Shown here: in pieces, positions 1 through 10,556 of the stretch
How the letters are laid out: each line of letters begins with the position of its first letter
Position numbering within the stretch: the stretch's first letter is position 1
Position numbers and translations under genes: made by a program
Source: Rutidosis leptorrhynchoides
Taxonomy: Eukaryota > Streptophyta > Magnoliopsida > Asterales > Asteraceae
Reading direction: 5' to 3'
NCBI RefSeq assembly: GCF_046630445.1
Contig: NC_092333.1
Span: 714,131,001-714,195,000 of the forward strand
DNA: 64,000 bases
Notes under the pieces: generated by a model
Seen by the model: only the letters and a program-made list of their open reading frames with translations
What the model was told of the DNA's origin: nothing
Databases searched by the model: none

Positions 1-576
1 ATGGTTAAGATTAACCATTCCCGATCCTAAACGTTTTGCTTCATTGGCTGGTTGAGTTGCTATTGTTTTATATGCTTCATTGAATGCTACCTTTGCTGCT
101 TCTGGAGTTTTGTAACTTTTATGCGTTACGCTTCTACCTAATATAAATTGATTTGCTGTTGCCCAGTTGTTGTATATTCCTTTGGATGGTCCGTTAAAAA
201 TGACATACCATTTTTTCTTTGGTTCTTCTGGATACAATGTTTGTTGAGATTGTTCTTCTTCTTCAGTCATTTCATACCAGCTTTGTTTTTTGGGTGTTTC
301 TGGTTCTTCTAAGTTAATGATAGTTGGTTTATGTGGTGTTTGTGAATTTGGTGTTTGTGTTGATGTGGATGATGAGGGTGCTGTTAACGAAGGTGATTCT
401 TCCTTGATTTTTTTTGGGGTTTCTTTTTTGACTGCTTTTTGTTGGATTAAAATGTTTAAGGTTTCTAGTAAATCCTCCTCCTCTCTCTAAAAAATTGATA
501 GTTGTCGTTGATGTGTTTGAATCTGTTCTCTTTTTTGTTGTAATTGGTGTTGAATCTGCTTGATGACTGCTTCCAT
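1..576 (-). pseudogene. ORF VI (transactivator/viroplasmin), N-terminal part of A1
   Basis: N-terminal portion of the A-type last ORF, starting at the complement of 574-576 with MEAVIK. It covers the Gln/Glu-rich coiled-coil stretch, a Pro/Ser/Thr-rich linker and most of the viroplasmin (Cauli_VI) domain. The rest lies outside the window. Broken. Confidence 0.8.
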
Positions 577-785
577 TGTTGAAATACCTGCAGAAATATT
601 TTGTATGCTTTTGGTGCTTTTTACTTTAAAAAGCTATTTCATGTACTCGTAAGAGTTTTTGCTTTTCATATACTCAAAAGAGTTGTTTTATGAATATGAT
701 CTTGTCTTCATCAAGCTTATAAGTCATAATGAATATTACTTGAAGATAGATTTTGCATAGAATGTTTGCCCAAAGCAATGTGTGC

Positions 786-1028
786 TTAACAGATTACTAG
801 CTTTGCCGAAATTTCTTTAATATTTTTTAAAGAGCTGTTTACTAATTGTTTGTGTATGCTAATAATAGATGATAAAAGTTCTATGCCTTCAGCGTCTTTT
901 TCTTCTTCAAGATATTTTTCATATTCTTCAATATTTTTAGTTGATTGTGAAATTCTTTCCCAGCTTTCATTTATAAGATTCTTCCAAAGTTTATTTGAAA
1001 AATTATTCATTTGAATTTTAGAATCCAT
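786..1028 (-). CDS. ORF80 of A1, small helical protein of unknown function
   Basis: Open 80-codon frame, fourth small ORF after MP. It is predicted to be mostly helical and charged, with the WERIS..KNIEEYEKYLEEEK segment that resembles ORF89. No known domain is recognised. See the A4 copy for the fuller description. Confidence 0.6.
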   Translation of the reverse strand: MDSKIQMNNFSNKLWKNLINESWERISQSTKNIEEYEKYLEEEKDAEGIELLSSIISIHKQLVNSSLKNIKEISAKLVIC

Positions 1029-1043
1029 GGTAAAACTTTTTTA

Positions 1044-1460
1044 TTATTTTATGCGAAGAGGTGGTACTATTTTATGCCTTTTTCTTGAACTCGATTCTTC
1101 TTGATCTGCATAAAATTCTTCTGTATCTTCATATTTTATAGCACTTATGCTGGCATGTTCATGATTAGTGTCTTGTTTTACTATTTTTATTTTGTTTATA
1201 TTTTCTAAAATTGTTTCTTTTATTTCTGGAAGTTGTCTTAATGCTAGAAAACTTAGAATTTCTATTATATTATTTAATGTGGAGTTTAATATTTCTACTT
1301 TTTCTCCTATAGGTTTTTCTGAAATATTTTCTACATCAATCTTGTAAATTGATTCATCGGGTAAATTTTTTAGTATTTCGAAAAGTGTTTGATTAAATGG
1401 TATAAATGGTTTGTTGGATGTGATTCCTTCTTTTCCAATTTTAATATTTGATAAATCCAT
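1044..1460 (-). CDS. ORF138 of A1, unknown function
   Basis: Open frame of 138 codons. It has a helical middle (NNIIEILSFLALRQLPEIKE), an acidic stretch and a basic tail (SSSRKRHK). It sits 6 nt after ORF89 and 15 nt before ORF80 in the polycistronic order. Described in full at A4. Confidence 0.6.
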   Translation of the reverse strand: MDLSNIKIGKEGITSNKPFIPFNQTLFEILKNLPDESIYKIDVENISEKPIGEKVEILNSTLNNIIEILSFLALRQLPEIKETILENINKIKIVKQDTNHEHASISAIKYEDTEEFYADQEESSSRKRHKIVPPLRIK

Positions 1461-1466
1461 GAATTT

Positions 1467-1736
1467 TTAACAAGTTGAATATGACAACGTGGATGAATGG
1501 TCTTTAATCATTATATGTAGAGATTTAATAGCACGTTTATAAAAAAGAATCCGTGTTTCTAGATCTTTAATTTTTTCTATCTGTCTGTAATATGGATATG
1601 ATTTTTCTTTAATTAAGGTTTTTTCGATTTCTTTAATATTTTTATACATTGAAGAAATTATTTCCCAATAATTTTTTATAATGGAATTTAGTACTGAATT
1701 TTTTGATGAACAACTAATTTGTCTTTTAGAACTCAT
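1467..1736 (-). CDS. ORF89 of A1, small coiled-coil protein
   Basis: Open frame of 89 codons whose start overlaps the end of ORF103 by 11 nt. Charged helical protein with the WEIIS..YKNI..IEKTL motif shared with ORF80. Function unknown. Confidence 0.6.
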   Translation of the reverse strand: MSSKRQISCSSKNSVLNSIIKNYWEIISSMYKNIKEIEKTLIKEKSYPYYRQIEKIKDLETRILFYKRAIKSLHIMIKDHSSTLSYSTC

Positions 1737-2037
1737 GATTTTTTAAGTCTAATTTTATTTTTTGGTTCCATATTTTCTTCTGAAATCTTTTTCTTGCTTC
1801 ATTGTTATAATAATCAACTATGGATAATTCTTCATCTTTTTTAATTTTTCCCGATATTTTAGAATATAATATTTCGAGTTTATTTTTATCGTAATTTTCA
1901 GCCTTTATATATTCTAGTTGATAAGTTTTATGTTCGTGGTTAATTACTTCTAATTCTAATTCTAGTGTTTCACTATATATTATTTTAGGAGTTATGTTTC
2001 CGAATCTACTAAAAACTATACTACCAAGTTTATTCAT
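1726..2037 (-). CDS. ORF103 of A1, unknown function
   Basis: Open frame of 103 codons beginning inside the MP stop (TAATG overlap). It occupies the place that caulimovirus ORF II (aphid transmission factor) has after MP, but no sequence similarity to ORF II could be seen by eye. Confidence 0.6.
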   Translation of the reverse strand: MNKLGSIVFSRFGNITPKIIYSETLELELEVINHEHKTYQLEYIKAENYDKNKLEILYSKISGKIKKDEELSIVDYYNNEARKRFQKKIWNQKIKLDLKNHEF

Positions 2038-2929
2038 TAAATTCGTTGACTTAGAGTTCGTATCATTTGTTTTAAATCTTTTATTTCCTTATTTTCACTA
2101 GATTTTTCACCTATTGTAATGGAAATTGGTTTTTCTATACGTGGTATCCAAACAAATGGTAATTCTAAAGTTGATTTCCCTTTTTCGATATATCTTTGGC
2201 TAGTAAATACTTTTGGTGTTTTTAGGCTTAATAGAGGTTCAAAAAGTTTATCTATATATATATTCTATCATCAGTTTTAAAAGTAATACTGTGATGAGAA
2301 TTTGTTAATGCATAATTAATTTGATATGTAACCGTAAAAAGGTGATTTCCTTTATACATAAAATTTCTTCTTAATAATTTATATCTTATTGTAATGCTTT
2401 TGTTTAGATCTTTATCTTTCAGACTTAAACCTAATTGAATGTTTACATCGAACTTAATTTTTCCTTCAGCTATTATACTTTCATGTTTATCAATTATTCT
2501 ATCGTCTCTTAATTCTAATTCAATAGGTGTATTACATCCCATGAAGGTACTTTTGAATATAATTTGTATGGTTGATATGTGTACATAAGCTATTTTAGTT
2601 CTATCTTTTTCATTCATTTGTTTAATTCTATCGCTTATTTGTTTTCTATTGATTATAGGAATTAATATATCTCCTTTTGTTTGCTCAATAGGTACAGGTT
2701 CTTCTCCAATCATTTTTCCAAAATAAGTAATATTTTTTCTTGAGAAAATATCTTTAATTTTTCTATTATTATCAAAGTTATGTTTTTCAGATAATGTAAA
2801 ATTTGTTCTTCTTATTGCTTTTCTGTTTATCATGATATCAGCCATGAAACCAGATTCATCTTCGATATCATTAATAGTGGTAATACCTTCTATTATTTCA
2901 TTAGATACTTCCTCTTGAGTTTTTGTCAT
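2037..2929 (-). pseudogene. 30K-type movement protein (MP), A1 copy
   Basis: Broken copy of the caulimovirid movement protein. The conserved core AYVHISTIQIIFKSTF and the VTYQINYALTNSHHS segment are readable. The start is taken at MTKTQEEV; the longer upstream frame has only a TTG start and runs through the PBS. Confidence 0.85.
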
Positions 2930-3805
2930 TTTATTATTTAAGAATAAGTTTGTAAGTATACCTGAATGTTTTTTCTGGATTGCTTTTGATGCAGAATTCT
3001 GAAGGTGCAACTGCTTTTCTTGAATCGTGCTGCTAGCTCAGATACCAGGGTCAAAATGACGTTTCAACTTTGTGCGGAATTATATTATGTTTAATTTAAT
3101 CTAGATTGTGAGGATCCGATTATAGTTTTCTTTGAACGTTGAATAAGATTGTTACATATGAATTCATGTATGAGTAAATTGATGTGCCTAACTTTTGATG
3201 ATGACATATGTCTAACTTTATCCTTTTGGATAAGTAAATGGACGATTGATATAATGAAGGATTTGTGTGCTAAACGTATACTGAGATTATGAATATATAT
3301 AATGCTTAGATAGGTGTCGCTATTCAGAATCGGTTAAGACTCAACGACGGAGTCGCTATTCTGAATCGGTTAGGACTCAACGACGGGGGCTCTGCTAATC
3401 AGAATCTAAAAGACTCAACAGAAAGAAACCAGTGAGGTTTATTATCAAACTTAACCTGATTACAAATGAAAACCGAGGCTTCCTTTTATAGGTGAGCCAT
3501 ATTACTATTTACAGATGCTCTGGGACCCACGCACTACGATCGATTACATTATTGATCTTTTACATTATTGCTGTAGCCCGCGCACTTATTTAACTTTAAA
3601 CATAAACCATACACGTTATCTTACATTATTGGTTCCTATGGCCCACATGGCCAGTACATTAAACACACGTATTTACATACAATAATTACAAGGACACGTT
3701 ACATAATGTTACATTATTGATGAGGTCCACTGGGGTCCACTTATATATTCGTTGTTATCTTTAGTCTACATCCCTCCCACTCTGAAAAAAGACAAATGTT
3801 GGAAA
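2930..3805 (-). promoter_or_regulatory. A1 intergenic region, promoter, leader and PBS
   Basis: On the minus strand: repeated CAATAATGTAA motifs within 3,491-3,782, TATAAAA at 3,484-3,490, AATAAA at 3,438-3,443, the leader tandem repeat at about 3,313-3,421 and the PBS at 3,036-3,047, which differs from TGGTATCAGAGC by one base. The candidate splice donor lies between PBS and MP. The TATA-then-AATAAA order matches the caulimovirid pregenomic RNA promoter and terminal redundancy. Confidence 0.75.
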
Positions 3806-5202
3806 TTATGATACTAGGAATGTGTCTTCTTCTTGACAGTATTCGCAACTGTGCCTTGGTGCCCTAGATATCTGTTTACATAAATGCCTTTTTATATCTT
3901 CTGGAAGAGCAGAAAGTTGTCCTGTGAATGCTTCAAAGGGTTCTTTAAAATTGTTGATTAGATTGAGACCTTTTTCATCAATTTTTTCAATAGTGCTTGA
4001 GTAGATTAAGACATTTTTGTGAACGTAATTGATTCTCACATTTTCTTGCTGTTCTTGGCCATTTCCTATTTTTGAGGATCCGAAATAAACTTCTGCTAGT
4101 GATGACACCAGATGATCGATTGTTGGAGTTATTTTTAATGCTTTGTCTCTTGTTGGATAATTACCATTGCTTACTCTGAGATATGCTATTGTAAATGATG
4201 GGACAAGTAACTGTTGGTCTTCGTTAAATATTGGGTAGCTTGAATGCATTCTAAGAAATATTTCTCTTTCTTTTACAAAATTGTCTCTGTATCTGGTTAT
4301 TATTTCTTGCATTCTTTGAGGGATTTCCTTGATTTCATGAAGTGTTCTTCCATCGATATATAAGGTATCAATTAATCCATGGACGAAATATTCTGATATT
4401 GTTAATGGTGATGCTTCTGGTAAGAAAACTACTTTAGGGCCAGTTTTCCTATTTTTGGGATAGAACATCATTGTTGCGTAATTTTCGTTGTAATTCACAA
4501 GGTTATCCCATAACCTTTGAAAACTGTGTGTGGATGGTTTCTTCTTATCTTCTTTTTCTGTTGTAGAGAGAATACTTTTCATCCTATTCATGGCATTTAG
4601 GCTTGCTGTTTGACCATAAAGATAATGGTTAAGATTAACCATTCCCGATCCTAAACGTTTTGTTTCATTGGCTGGTTGAGTTGCTATTGTTTTATATGCT
4701 TCATTGAATGCTACCTTTGCTGCTTCTAGAGTTTTGTAACTTTTATGCGTTACGCTTCTGCCTAATATAAACTGATTTGCTGTTGCCCAGTTGTTGTATA
4801 TTCCTTTGGATGGTCCGTCAAAAATGACATACCATTTTTTCTTTGGTTCTTCTGGATACGATGTTTGTTGAGATTGTTCTTCTTCTTCAGTCATTTCATA
4901 CCAGCTTTGTTTTTTTTGGGTGTTTATGGTTCTTCTAAGTTAATGATAGTTGGTTTATGTGGTGTTTATGAATTTGGTGTTTGTGTTGATGTGGATGATG
5001 AGGGTGTTGTTAACGAAGGTGATTCTTCCTTGATTTTTTCTGGGGTTTCTTTTTTGACTGCTTTTTGTTGGGTTAAAATGTTTAAGGTTTCTAGTAATAC
5101 CTCCTCCTCCCTCTGAAAAATTGATAGTTGTCGTTGCTGTGTTTGAATTTGTTCTCTTTTTTGTTGTAATTGGTGTTGAATCTGCTTGATGACTGCTTCC
5201 AT
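3806..5202 (-). pseudogene. ORF VI (transactivator/viroplasmin), A2 copy
   Basis: Last gene of component A, about 465 codons. The N-terminus (MEAVIKQIQHQLQQK) is Gln/Glu-rich and probably coiled coil. A Pro/Ser/Thr linker follows, then WYVIFDGPSKGIYNNW, the hallmark of the caulimovirus VI / RNase H1-like N-terminal domain found in P6. P6 builds inclusion bodies and lets ribosomes reinitiate on polycistronic viral RNA. The C-terminus ends in LCKQ..RHSCEYCQEED, a possible zinc-binding cluster. The C-terminal 362 codons (3,806-4,894) are open; the gene as a whole is broken. The polypurine tract is at 5,101-5,115 on the complement. Confidence 0.85.
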
Positions 5203-5344
5203 TGTTGAAATACATGCAGAAATATTTTGTATGCTTTTCGTGCTTTTTACTTTAAAAATCTATTTCATGTACTCGTAAGAGTTGTTTGCTTTTCATATAC
5301 TCAAAAGAGTTGTTTTCATGAATATGATATTGTCTTCATCGAGC

Positions 5345-5656
5345 TTATAATTCATAATGAATATTACTTGAAGATAGATTTTGCATAGAATGTTTGCCCA
5401 AAGCAATATATGCTTTACAGATTACTAGCTTTGCTGAAATTTCTTTAATATTTTTTAAAGAGCTGTTTACTAATTGTTTGTGTATGCTAATAATAGATGA
5501 TAAAAGTTCTATGCCTTCAGCGTCTTTTTCTTCTTCAAGATATTTTTCATATTCTTCAATATTTTTAGTTGATTGTGAAATTCTTTCCCAGCTTTCATTT
5601 ATAAGATTCTTCCAAAGTTTATTTGAAAAATTATTCATTTGAATTTTAGAATCCAT
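5345..5656 (-). CDS. ORF80 of A2, reading to 103 codons
   Basis: Same protein as ORF80 elsewhere, but this copy reads on to 103 codons, adding a tail ending SSSNIHYEL. Helical and charged; function unknown. Confidence 0.5.
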   Translation of the reverse strand: MDSKIQMNNFSNKLWKNLINESWERISQSTKNIEEYEKYLEEEKDAEGIELLSSIISIHKQLVNSSLKNIKEISAKLVICKAYIALGKHSMQNLSSSNIHYEL

Positions 5657-5671
5657 GGTAAAACTTTTTTA

Positions 5672-6087
5672 TTATGTTATGCGAAGAGGTGGTACTATTT
5701 TATGCCTTTTTCTTGAACTCGATTCTTCTTGTTCTTCATAAAATTCTTCTGTATCTTCATATTTTATAGCACTTGTGCTGCCATATTCATGATTAGTGTC
5801 TTGTTTTACTATTTTTATTTTGTTTATATTTTCTAAAATTGTTTCTTTTATTTCTGGAAGTAGTCTTAATGCTAGAAAACTTAGAATTTCTATAATATTA
5901 TTTAATGTGGAGTTTAATATTTTTACTTTTTCTCCTATAGGTTTTCTGAAATATTTTCTACATCAATCTTGTAAATTGATTCATCGGGTAAATTTTTTGG
6001 TATTTCGAAAAGTGTTTGATTAAATGGTATAAATGGTTTGTTGGATGTGATTCCTTCTTTTCCAATTTTAATATTTGATAAATCCAT
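5672..6087 (-). pseudogene. ORF138 of A2, broken
   Basis: Recognisable along its length by comparison with the open copies in A1, A4 and A6, but no longer a single frame. Confidence 0.65.
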
Positions 6088-6093
6088 GAATTT

Positions 6094-6364
6094 TTAACAA
6101 GTTGAATATGACAACGTGGATGAATGGTCTTTAATCATTATATGTAGAGATTTAATAGCTCGTTTATAAAAAAGAATCCGTGTTTCTAGATCTTTAATTT
6201 TTTTCTATCTGTCTGTAATATGGATATGATTTTTCTTTAATTAAGGTTTTTTCGATTTCTTCAATATTTTTATATATTCTAGAAATTATTTCCCAAGAAT
6301 TTTTTATAATGGAATTTAGTACTGAATTTTTTGATGAACAACTAATTTGTCTTTTAGAACTCAT
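6094..6364 (-). pseudogene. ORF89 of A2, broken
   Basis: Matches the 89-codon ORF of A1, A4 and A6 but is broken. It still overlaps the end of ORF103 by 11 nt. Confidence 0.65.
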
Positions 6365-6665
6365 GATTTTTTAAGTCTAATTTTATTTGTTGGTTCCATA
6401 TTTTCTTCTGAAATCTTTTTCTTGCTTCGTTGTTATAATAATCAACTATGGATAATTCTTCATCTTTTTTAATTTTTTCAGATATTTTAGAATATAATAT
6501 TTCGAGTTTATTTTTATCGTAATTTTCAGCCTTTATATATTCTAGTTGATAAGTTTTATGTTCGTGGTTAATTACTTCTAATTCTAATTCTAGTGTTTCA
6601 CTATATATTATTTTAGGGGTTATGTTTCTGAATTTACTAAAAACTATACTACCAAGTTTATTCAT
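6354..6665 (-). CDS. ORF103 of A2
   Basis: Open 103-codon frame, nearly identical to the A3 and A4 copies, with the TAATG overlap to MP. Function unknown. Confidence 0.6.
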   Translation of the reverse strand: MNKLGSIVFSKFRNITPKIIYSETLELELEVINHEHKTYQLEYIKAENYDKNKLEILYSKISEKIKKDEELSIVDYYNNEARKRFQKKIWNQQIKLDLKNHEF

Positions 6666-7576
6666 TAAATTCGTTGACTTGGAGTTCGTATCATTTGTTT
6701 TAAATCTTTTATTTCATTATTTTCACTAGATGTTTCACCTGTTGTAATGGAAATTGGTTTTTCTATACGTGGTATCCAAACAGATGGTAATTATAAAGTT
6801 GATTTCCCTTTTTCGATATATCTTTGGCTAGTAAATACTTTTGGTGTTTCTAGGCTTAATAGAGGTTCAAAAAGTTTATCTATATATATTCTATCATCAG
6901 TTTTAAGAGTAATACTGTGATGAGAATTTGTTAATGCATAATTAATTTGATATGTAACCGTAAAAGGGTGATTTCCTTTATACATAAAATTTCTTCTTAA
7001 TAATTCATATCTTATTGTAATGCTTTTGTTTAGATCTTTATCTTTCAGACTTAAAACTAATTGAATGTTTACATCGAACTTAATTTTTCCTTCAGCTAAA
7101 TTTCCTTTTCCTTTTGCTATTATACTTTCATGTTTATCAATTATTCTATCGTCTCTTAATTCTAATTCAATAGGTGTATTACATCCCATGAAGGTACTTT
7201 TGAATATAATTTGTATGGTTGATATGTGTACATAAGCAATTTTAGTTCTATCTTTTTCATTCATTTGTTTAATTCTATCACTTATTTGTTTTCTATTGAT
7301 TATAGGAATTAATATATCTCCTTTTGTTTGCTCAATAGGTACAGGTTCTTTTCCAATCATTTTTCCAATATAAGTAATATTTTTTCTTGAGAAAATATCT
7401 TTAATTTTTCTATTATTATCAAAGTTATGTTTTTCAGATAATGTAAAATTTGTTCTTCTTATTGCTTTTTTGTTTATCATGATATCAGCCATGAAACCAG
7501 ATTCATCTTCAATATCATTAATAGTGGTAATACCTTCTATTATTTCATTAGATACTTCCTCTTGAGTTTTAGTCAT
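6665..7576 (-). pseudogene. 30K-type movement protein, A2 copy
   Basis: Most of the protein from MTKTQEEV onward is open, including the whole conserved core; the gene is broken near its end. See A7 for the full description. Confidence 0.85.
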
Positions 7577-8083
7577 TTTGTTATTTAAGAATAAGTTTGT
7601 AAGTATACCTGAGTGTTTTTTCTTGATTGCTTTTGATGCAGAATTCTGAAGGTGCAACTGCTTTTCTTGAATCGTGCTGCTAGCTCTGATACCAGGGTCA
7701 AAACGACGTTTCAACTTTGTGCGGAATTATATTATGTTTAATTTAATCTAGATCGCGAGGATCCGATTATAGTTTGCTTTGAACGTTGAATAAGATTGTT
7801 ACATATGAAATCATGTATGAGTAAACTGATGTGCCTAACTTTTGATGATGACATATGCCTAACTTTATCCTTTTAGATAAGTAAATGGACGATTGATATA
7901 ATGAAGGATTTGTGTGCTAAACGTATACTGAGATTATGAATATATATAATGCTTAGATAGGTGTCGCTATTCAGAATCGGTTAAGACTCAACGACGGTGT
8001 CGCTATTCAGAATCGGTTAGGACTCAACGACGGGGGCTCTGCAATTCAGTATCTAAAAGACTCTGGTGCTAGCTCTGATACCA
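7577..8083 (-). promoter_or_regulatory. A2 leader and PBS, promoter lost
   Basis: Leader with PBS (GCTCTGATACCA on the plus strand) at 7,683-7,694 and the tandem repeat at about 7,960-8,068. The TATA box and upstream motifs are absent because the sequence switches to the head-to-head join at about 8,070-8,092. Confidence 0.7.
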
Positions 8084-8092
8084 GGAAATATA

Positions 8093-8192
8093 ACTAGAAG
8101 ATATAAAAAGGCATTTATGTAAACAGATATCGAGGTCACCAAGGCACAGTTGCGAATACTGTCAAGAAGAAGACACATTCCTAGCATCATAA
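8093..8192 (+). pseudogene. ORF VI C-terminal fragment
   Basis: About 100 bp matching the end of A-type ORF VI (cysteine-rich tail and stop region), stranded between the inverted A2 leader and the A3 promoter. It marks where a further plus-strand A unit was truncated. Confidence 0.8.
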
Positions 8193-9067
8193 TTTCCAAC
8201 ATTTGTCTTTTTTCAGCGTGGGAGGGATGTAGACTAAAGATAACTACGAATATATAAGTGGACCCCAGTGGACCTCATCAATAATGTAACATTATGTAAC
8301 ATGTCCTTGTAATTATTGTATGTAAATACGTGTGTTTAATGTACTGGACATGTGGGCCATAGAAACCAATAATGTAAGATAACGTGTATGGTTTATGTTT
8401 AAAGTTAAATAAGTGCGCGGGCTACAGCAATAATGTAAACGATCAATAATGTAATCGATCGTAGTGCGTGGGTCCTAGAGCATCTGTAAATAGTATTATG
8501 GCTCGCCTATAAAAGGAAGCCTCGGTTATCATTTGTAATCAGGTTAAGTTTGATAATAAACCTCACTGGTTTCTTTCTGTTGAGTCTTTTAGATTCTGAA
8601 TAGCAGAGCCCCCGTCGTTGAGTCCTAACCGATTCTGAATAGCGACACCGTCATTGAGTCTTAACCGATTCTGAATAGCGACACCTATCTAAGCATTATA
8701 TATATTCATAATCTCAGTATACGTTTAGCACACAAATCCTTCATTATATCAATCGTCCATTTACTTATCCAAAAGGATAAAGTTAGGCATATGTCATCAT
8801 CAAAAGTTAGGCACATCAATTTACTCATACATGAATTCATATGTAACAATCTTATTCAACGTTCAAGCAAACTATAATCGGATCCTCACGATCTATATTA
8901 AATTAAACATAATATAATTCCGCACAAAGTTGAAACGTTGTTTTGATCCTGGTATCAGAGCTAGCAGCACGATTCTAGAGAAGCAGTTGCACCTTCAGAA
9001 TTCTGCATCAAAAGCAATCAAGAAAAAACACTCAGGTATACTCACAAACTTATTCTTAAATAACAAA
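8193..9067 (+). promoter_or_regulatory. A3 intergenic region, promoter, leader, PBS, splice donor
   Basis: Reference copy of the shared region. CAATAATGTAA occurs four times (8,279; 8,367; 8,428; 8,444). TATAAAA is at 8,508-8,514 and AATAAA at 8,555-8,560, so the predicted R segment is very short. The leader repeat spans 8,578-8,687. PBS TGGTATCAGAGC is at 8,950-8,961, complementary to the tRNA-Met 3' end used by caulimovirids. A donor-like CAG/GTATAC lies at 9,033-9,041. The leader from the likely cap site to MP is about 530 nt, CaMV-like in length. Confidence 0.8.
8578..8687 (+). repeat. Threefold 36-39 nt tandem repeat in viral leader
   Basis: Three imperfect direct repeats with the core GATTCTGAATAGC at 8,592, 8,631 and 8,667, each preceded by TTGAGTC. 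The first copy is the most divergent. The same array is found in the leaders of both A and B units. Confidence 0.85.
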
Positions 9068-9980
9068 ATGACTAAAACTCAAGAGGAAGTATCTAATGAA
9101 ATAATAGAAGGTATTACCACTATTAATGATATCGAAGATGAATCTGGTTTCATGGCTGATATCATGATAAACAGAAAAGCAATAAGAAGAACAAATTTTA
9201 CATTATCTGAAAAACATAACTTTGATAATAATAGAAAAATTAAAGATATTTTCTCAAGAAAAAAATATTACTTATTTTGGAAAAATGATTGGAGAAGAAA
9301 ATGTACCTATTGAGCAAACAAAAGGAGATATATTAATTCCTATAATAAATAGAAAACAAATAAGCGATAGAATTAAACAAATGAATGAAAAAGATAGAAC
9401 TAAAATAGCTTATGTACACATATCAACCATACAAATTATATTCAAACGTACCTTCATGGGATGTAATACACCTATTGAATTAGAATTAAGAGACGATAGA
9501 ATAATTGATAAACATGAAAGTATAATAGCAAAAGGAAAAGGAAATTTAGCTGAAGGAAAAATTAAGTTCGATGTAAACATTCAATTAGTTTTAAGTCTGA
9601 AAGATAAAGATCTAAACAAAAGCATTACAATAAGATATGAATTATTAAGAAGAAAATTTATGTATAAAGGAAATCACCCTTTTACGGTTACATATCAAAT
9701 TAATTATGCATTAACAAATTCTCATCACAGTATTACTCTTAAAACTGATGATAGAATATATATAGATAAACTTTTTGAACCTCTATTAAGCCTAGAAACA
9801 CCAAAAGTATTTACTAGCCAAAGATATATCGAAAAAGGGAAATCAACTTTAGAATTACCATCTGTTTGGATACCACGTATAGAAAAACCAATTTCCATTA
9901 CAACAGGTGAAACATCTAGTGAAAATAATGAAATAAAAGATTTAAAACAAATGATACGAACTTTAAGTCAACGAATTTAA
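9068..9980 (+). pseudogene. 30K-type movement protein, A3 copy
   Basis: Recognisable throughout, including the IQIIFK and YALTNSHHS segments and the C-terminal coil, but broken. Confidence 0.85.
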
Positions 9981-10291
9981 TGAATAAACTTGGTAGTATA
10001 GTTTTTAGTAAATTCAGAAACATAACTCCTAAAATAATATATAGTGAAACACTAGAATTAGAATTAGAAGTAATTAACCACGAACATAAAACTTATCAAC
10101 TAGAATATATAAAGGCTGAAAATTACGATAAAAATAAACTCGAAATATTATATTCTAAAATATCTGAAAAAATTAAAAAAGATGAAGAATTATTCATTGT
10201 TGATTATTATAACAACGAAGCAAGAAAAAGATTTCAGAAGAAAATATGGAACCAACAAATAAAATTAGACTTAAAAAATCATGAGTTCTAA
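9980..10291 (+). CDS. ORF103 of A3
   Basis: Open 103-codon frame starting in the MP stop (TAATG). Lys/Glu-rich with a LELELEV strand. Function unknown. Confidence 0.6.
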   Translation: MNKLGSIVFSKFRNITPKIIYSETLELELEVINHEHKTYQLEYIKAENYDKNKLEILYSKISEKIKKDEELFIVDYYNNEARKRFQKKIWNQQIKLDLKNHEF

Positions 10292-10550
10292 AAGACAAAT
10301 TAGTTGTTCATCAAAAAATTCAGTACTAAATTCCATTATAAAAAATTATTGGGAAATAATTTCTAGAATATATAAAAATATTGAAGAAATCGAAAAAACC
10401 TGAATTAAAGAAAAATCATATCCATATTACAGACAGATAGAAAAAATTAAAGATCTAGAAACACGGATTCTTTTTTATAAACGAGCTATTAAATCTCTAC
10501 ATATAATGATTAAAGACCATTCATCCACGTTGTCATATTCAACTTGTTAA
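10281..10550 (+). pseudogene. ORF89 of A3, broken
   Basis: Full-length match to the open ORF89 copies, but broken. Confidence 0.65.
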
Positions 10551-10556
10551 AAATTC

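Larger units (their letters stand above)
1..3805 (-). mobile_element. Endogenous pararetrovirus unit A1 (component A), cut by window edge
   Basis: Fossil caulimovirid unit read right to left: intergenic/promoter region, leader with PBS, MP, ORF103, ORF89, ORF138, ORF80 and the first part of ORF VI, which runs off the left edge. It joins A2 head to tail, as expected for integrated copies of a circular genome. The MP start lies 4,647 bp from that of A2, which gives the unit length. The four small ORFs look open; MP is broken about once and ORF VI is partial. Confidence 0.9.
3806..8083 (-). mobile_element. Endogenous pararetrovirus unit A2 (component A)
   Basis: Complete gene set of component A on the minus strand, joined head to tail with A1 on its left. 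On its right, its own promoter is missing: the leader ends at a PBS-like fragment (8,072-8,083) that abuts a plus-strand ORF VI fragment, making a head-to-head join. Broken at roughly four or five places; ORF103 and ORF80 remain open. Confidence 0.9.

Noticed and set aside
4865-5215. Frames on both strands over the ORF VI start (also 290-490, 11,530-11,730, 33,356-33,556)
   Set aside because: Antisense or alternate-frame shadows of the ORF VI linker, seen in each A copy.
8578-8687. CRISPR-like repeat array
   Set aside because: Only three repeats, practically no spacers, plant/viral context; a leader tandem repeat.
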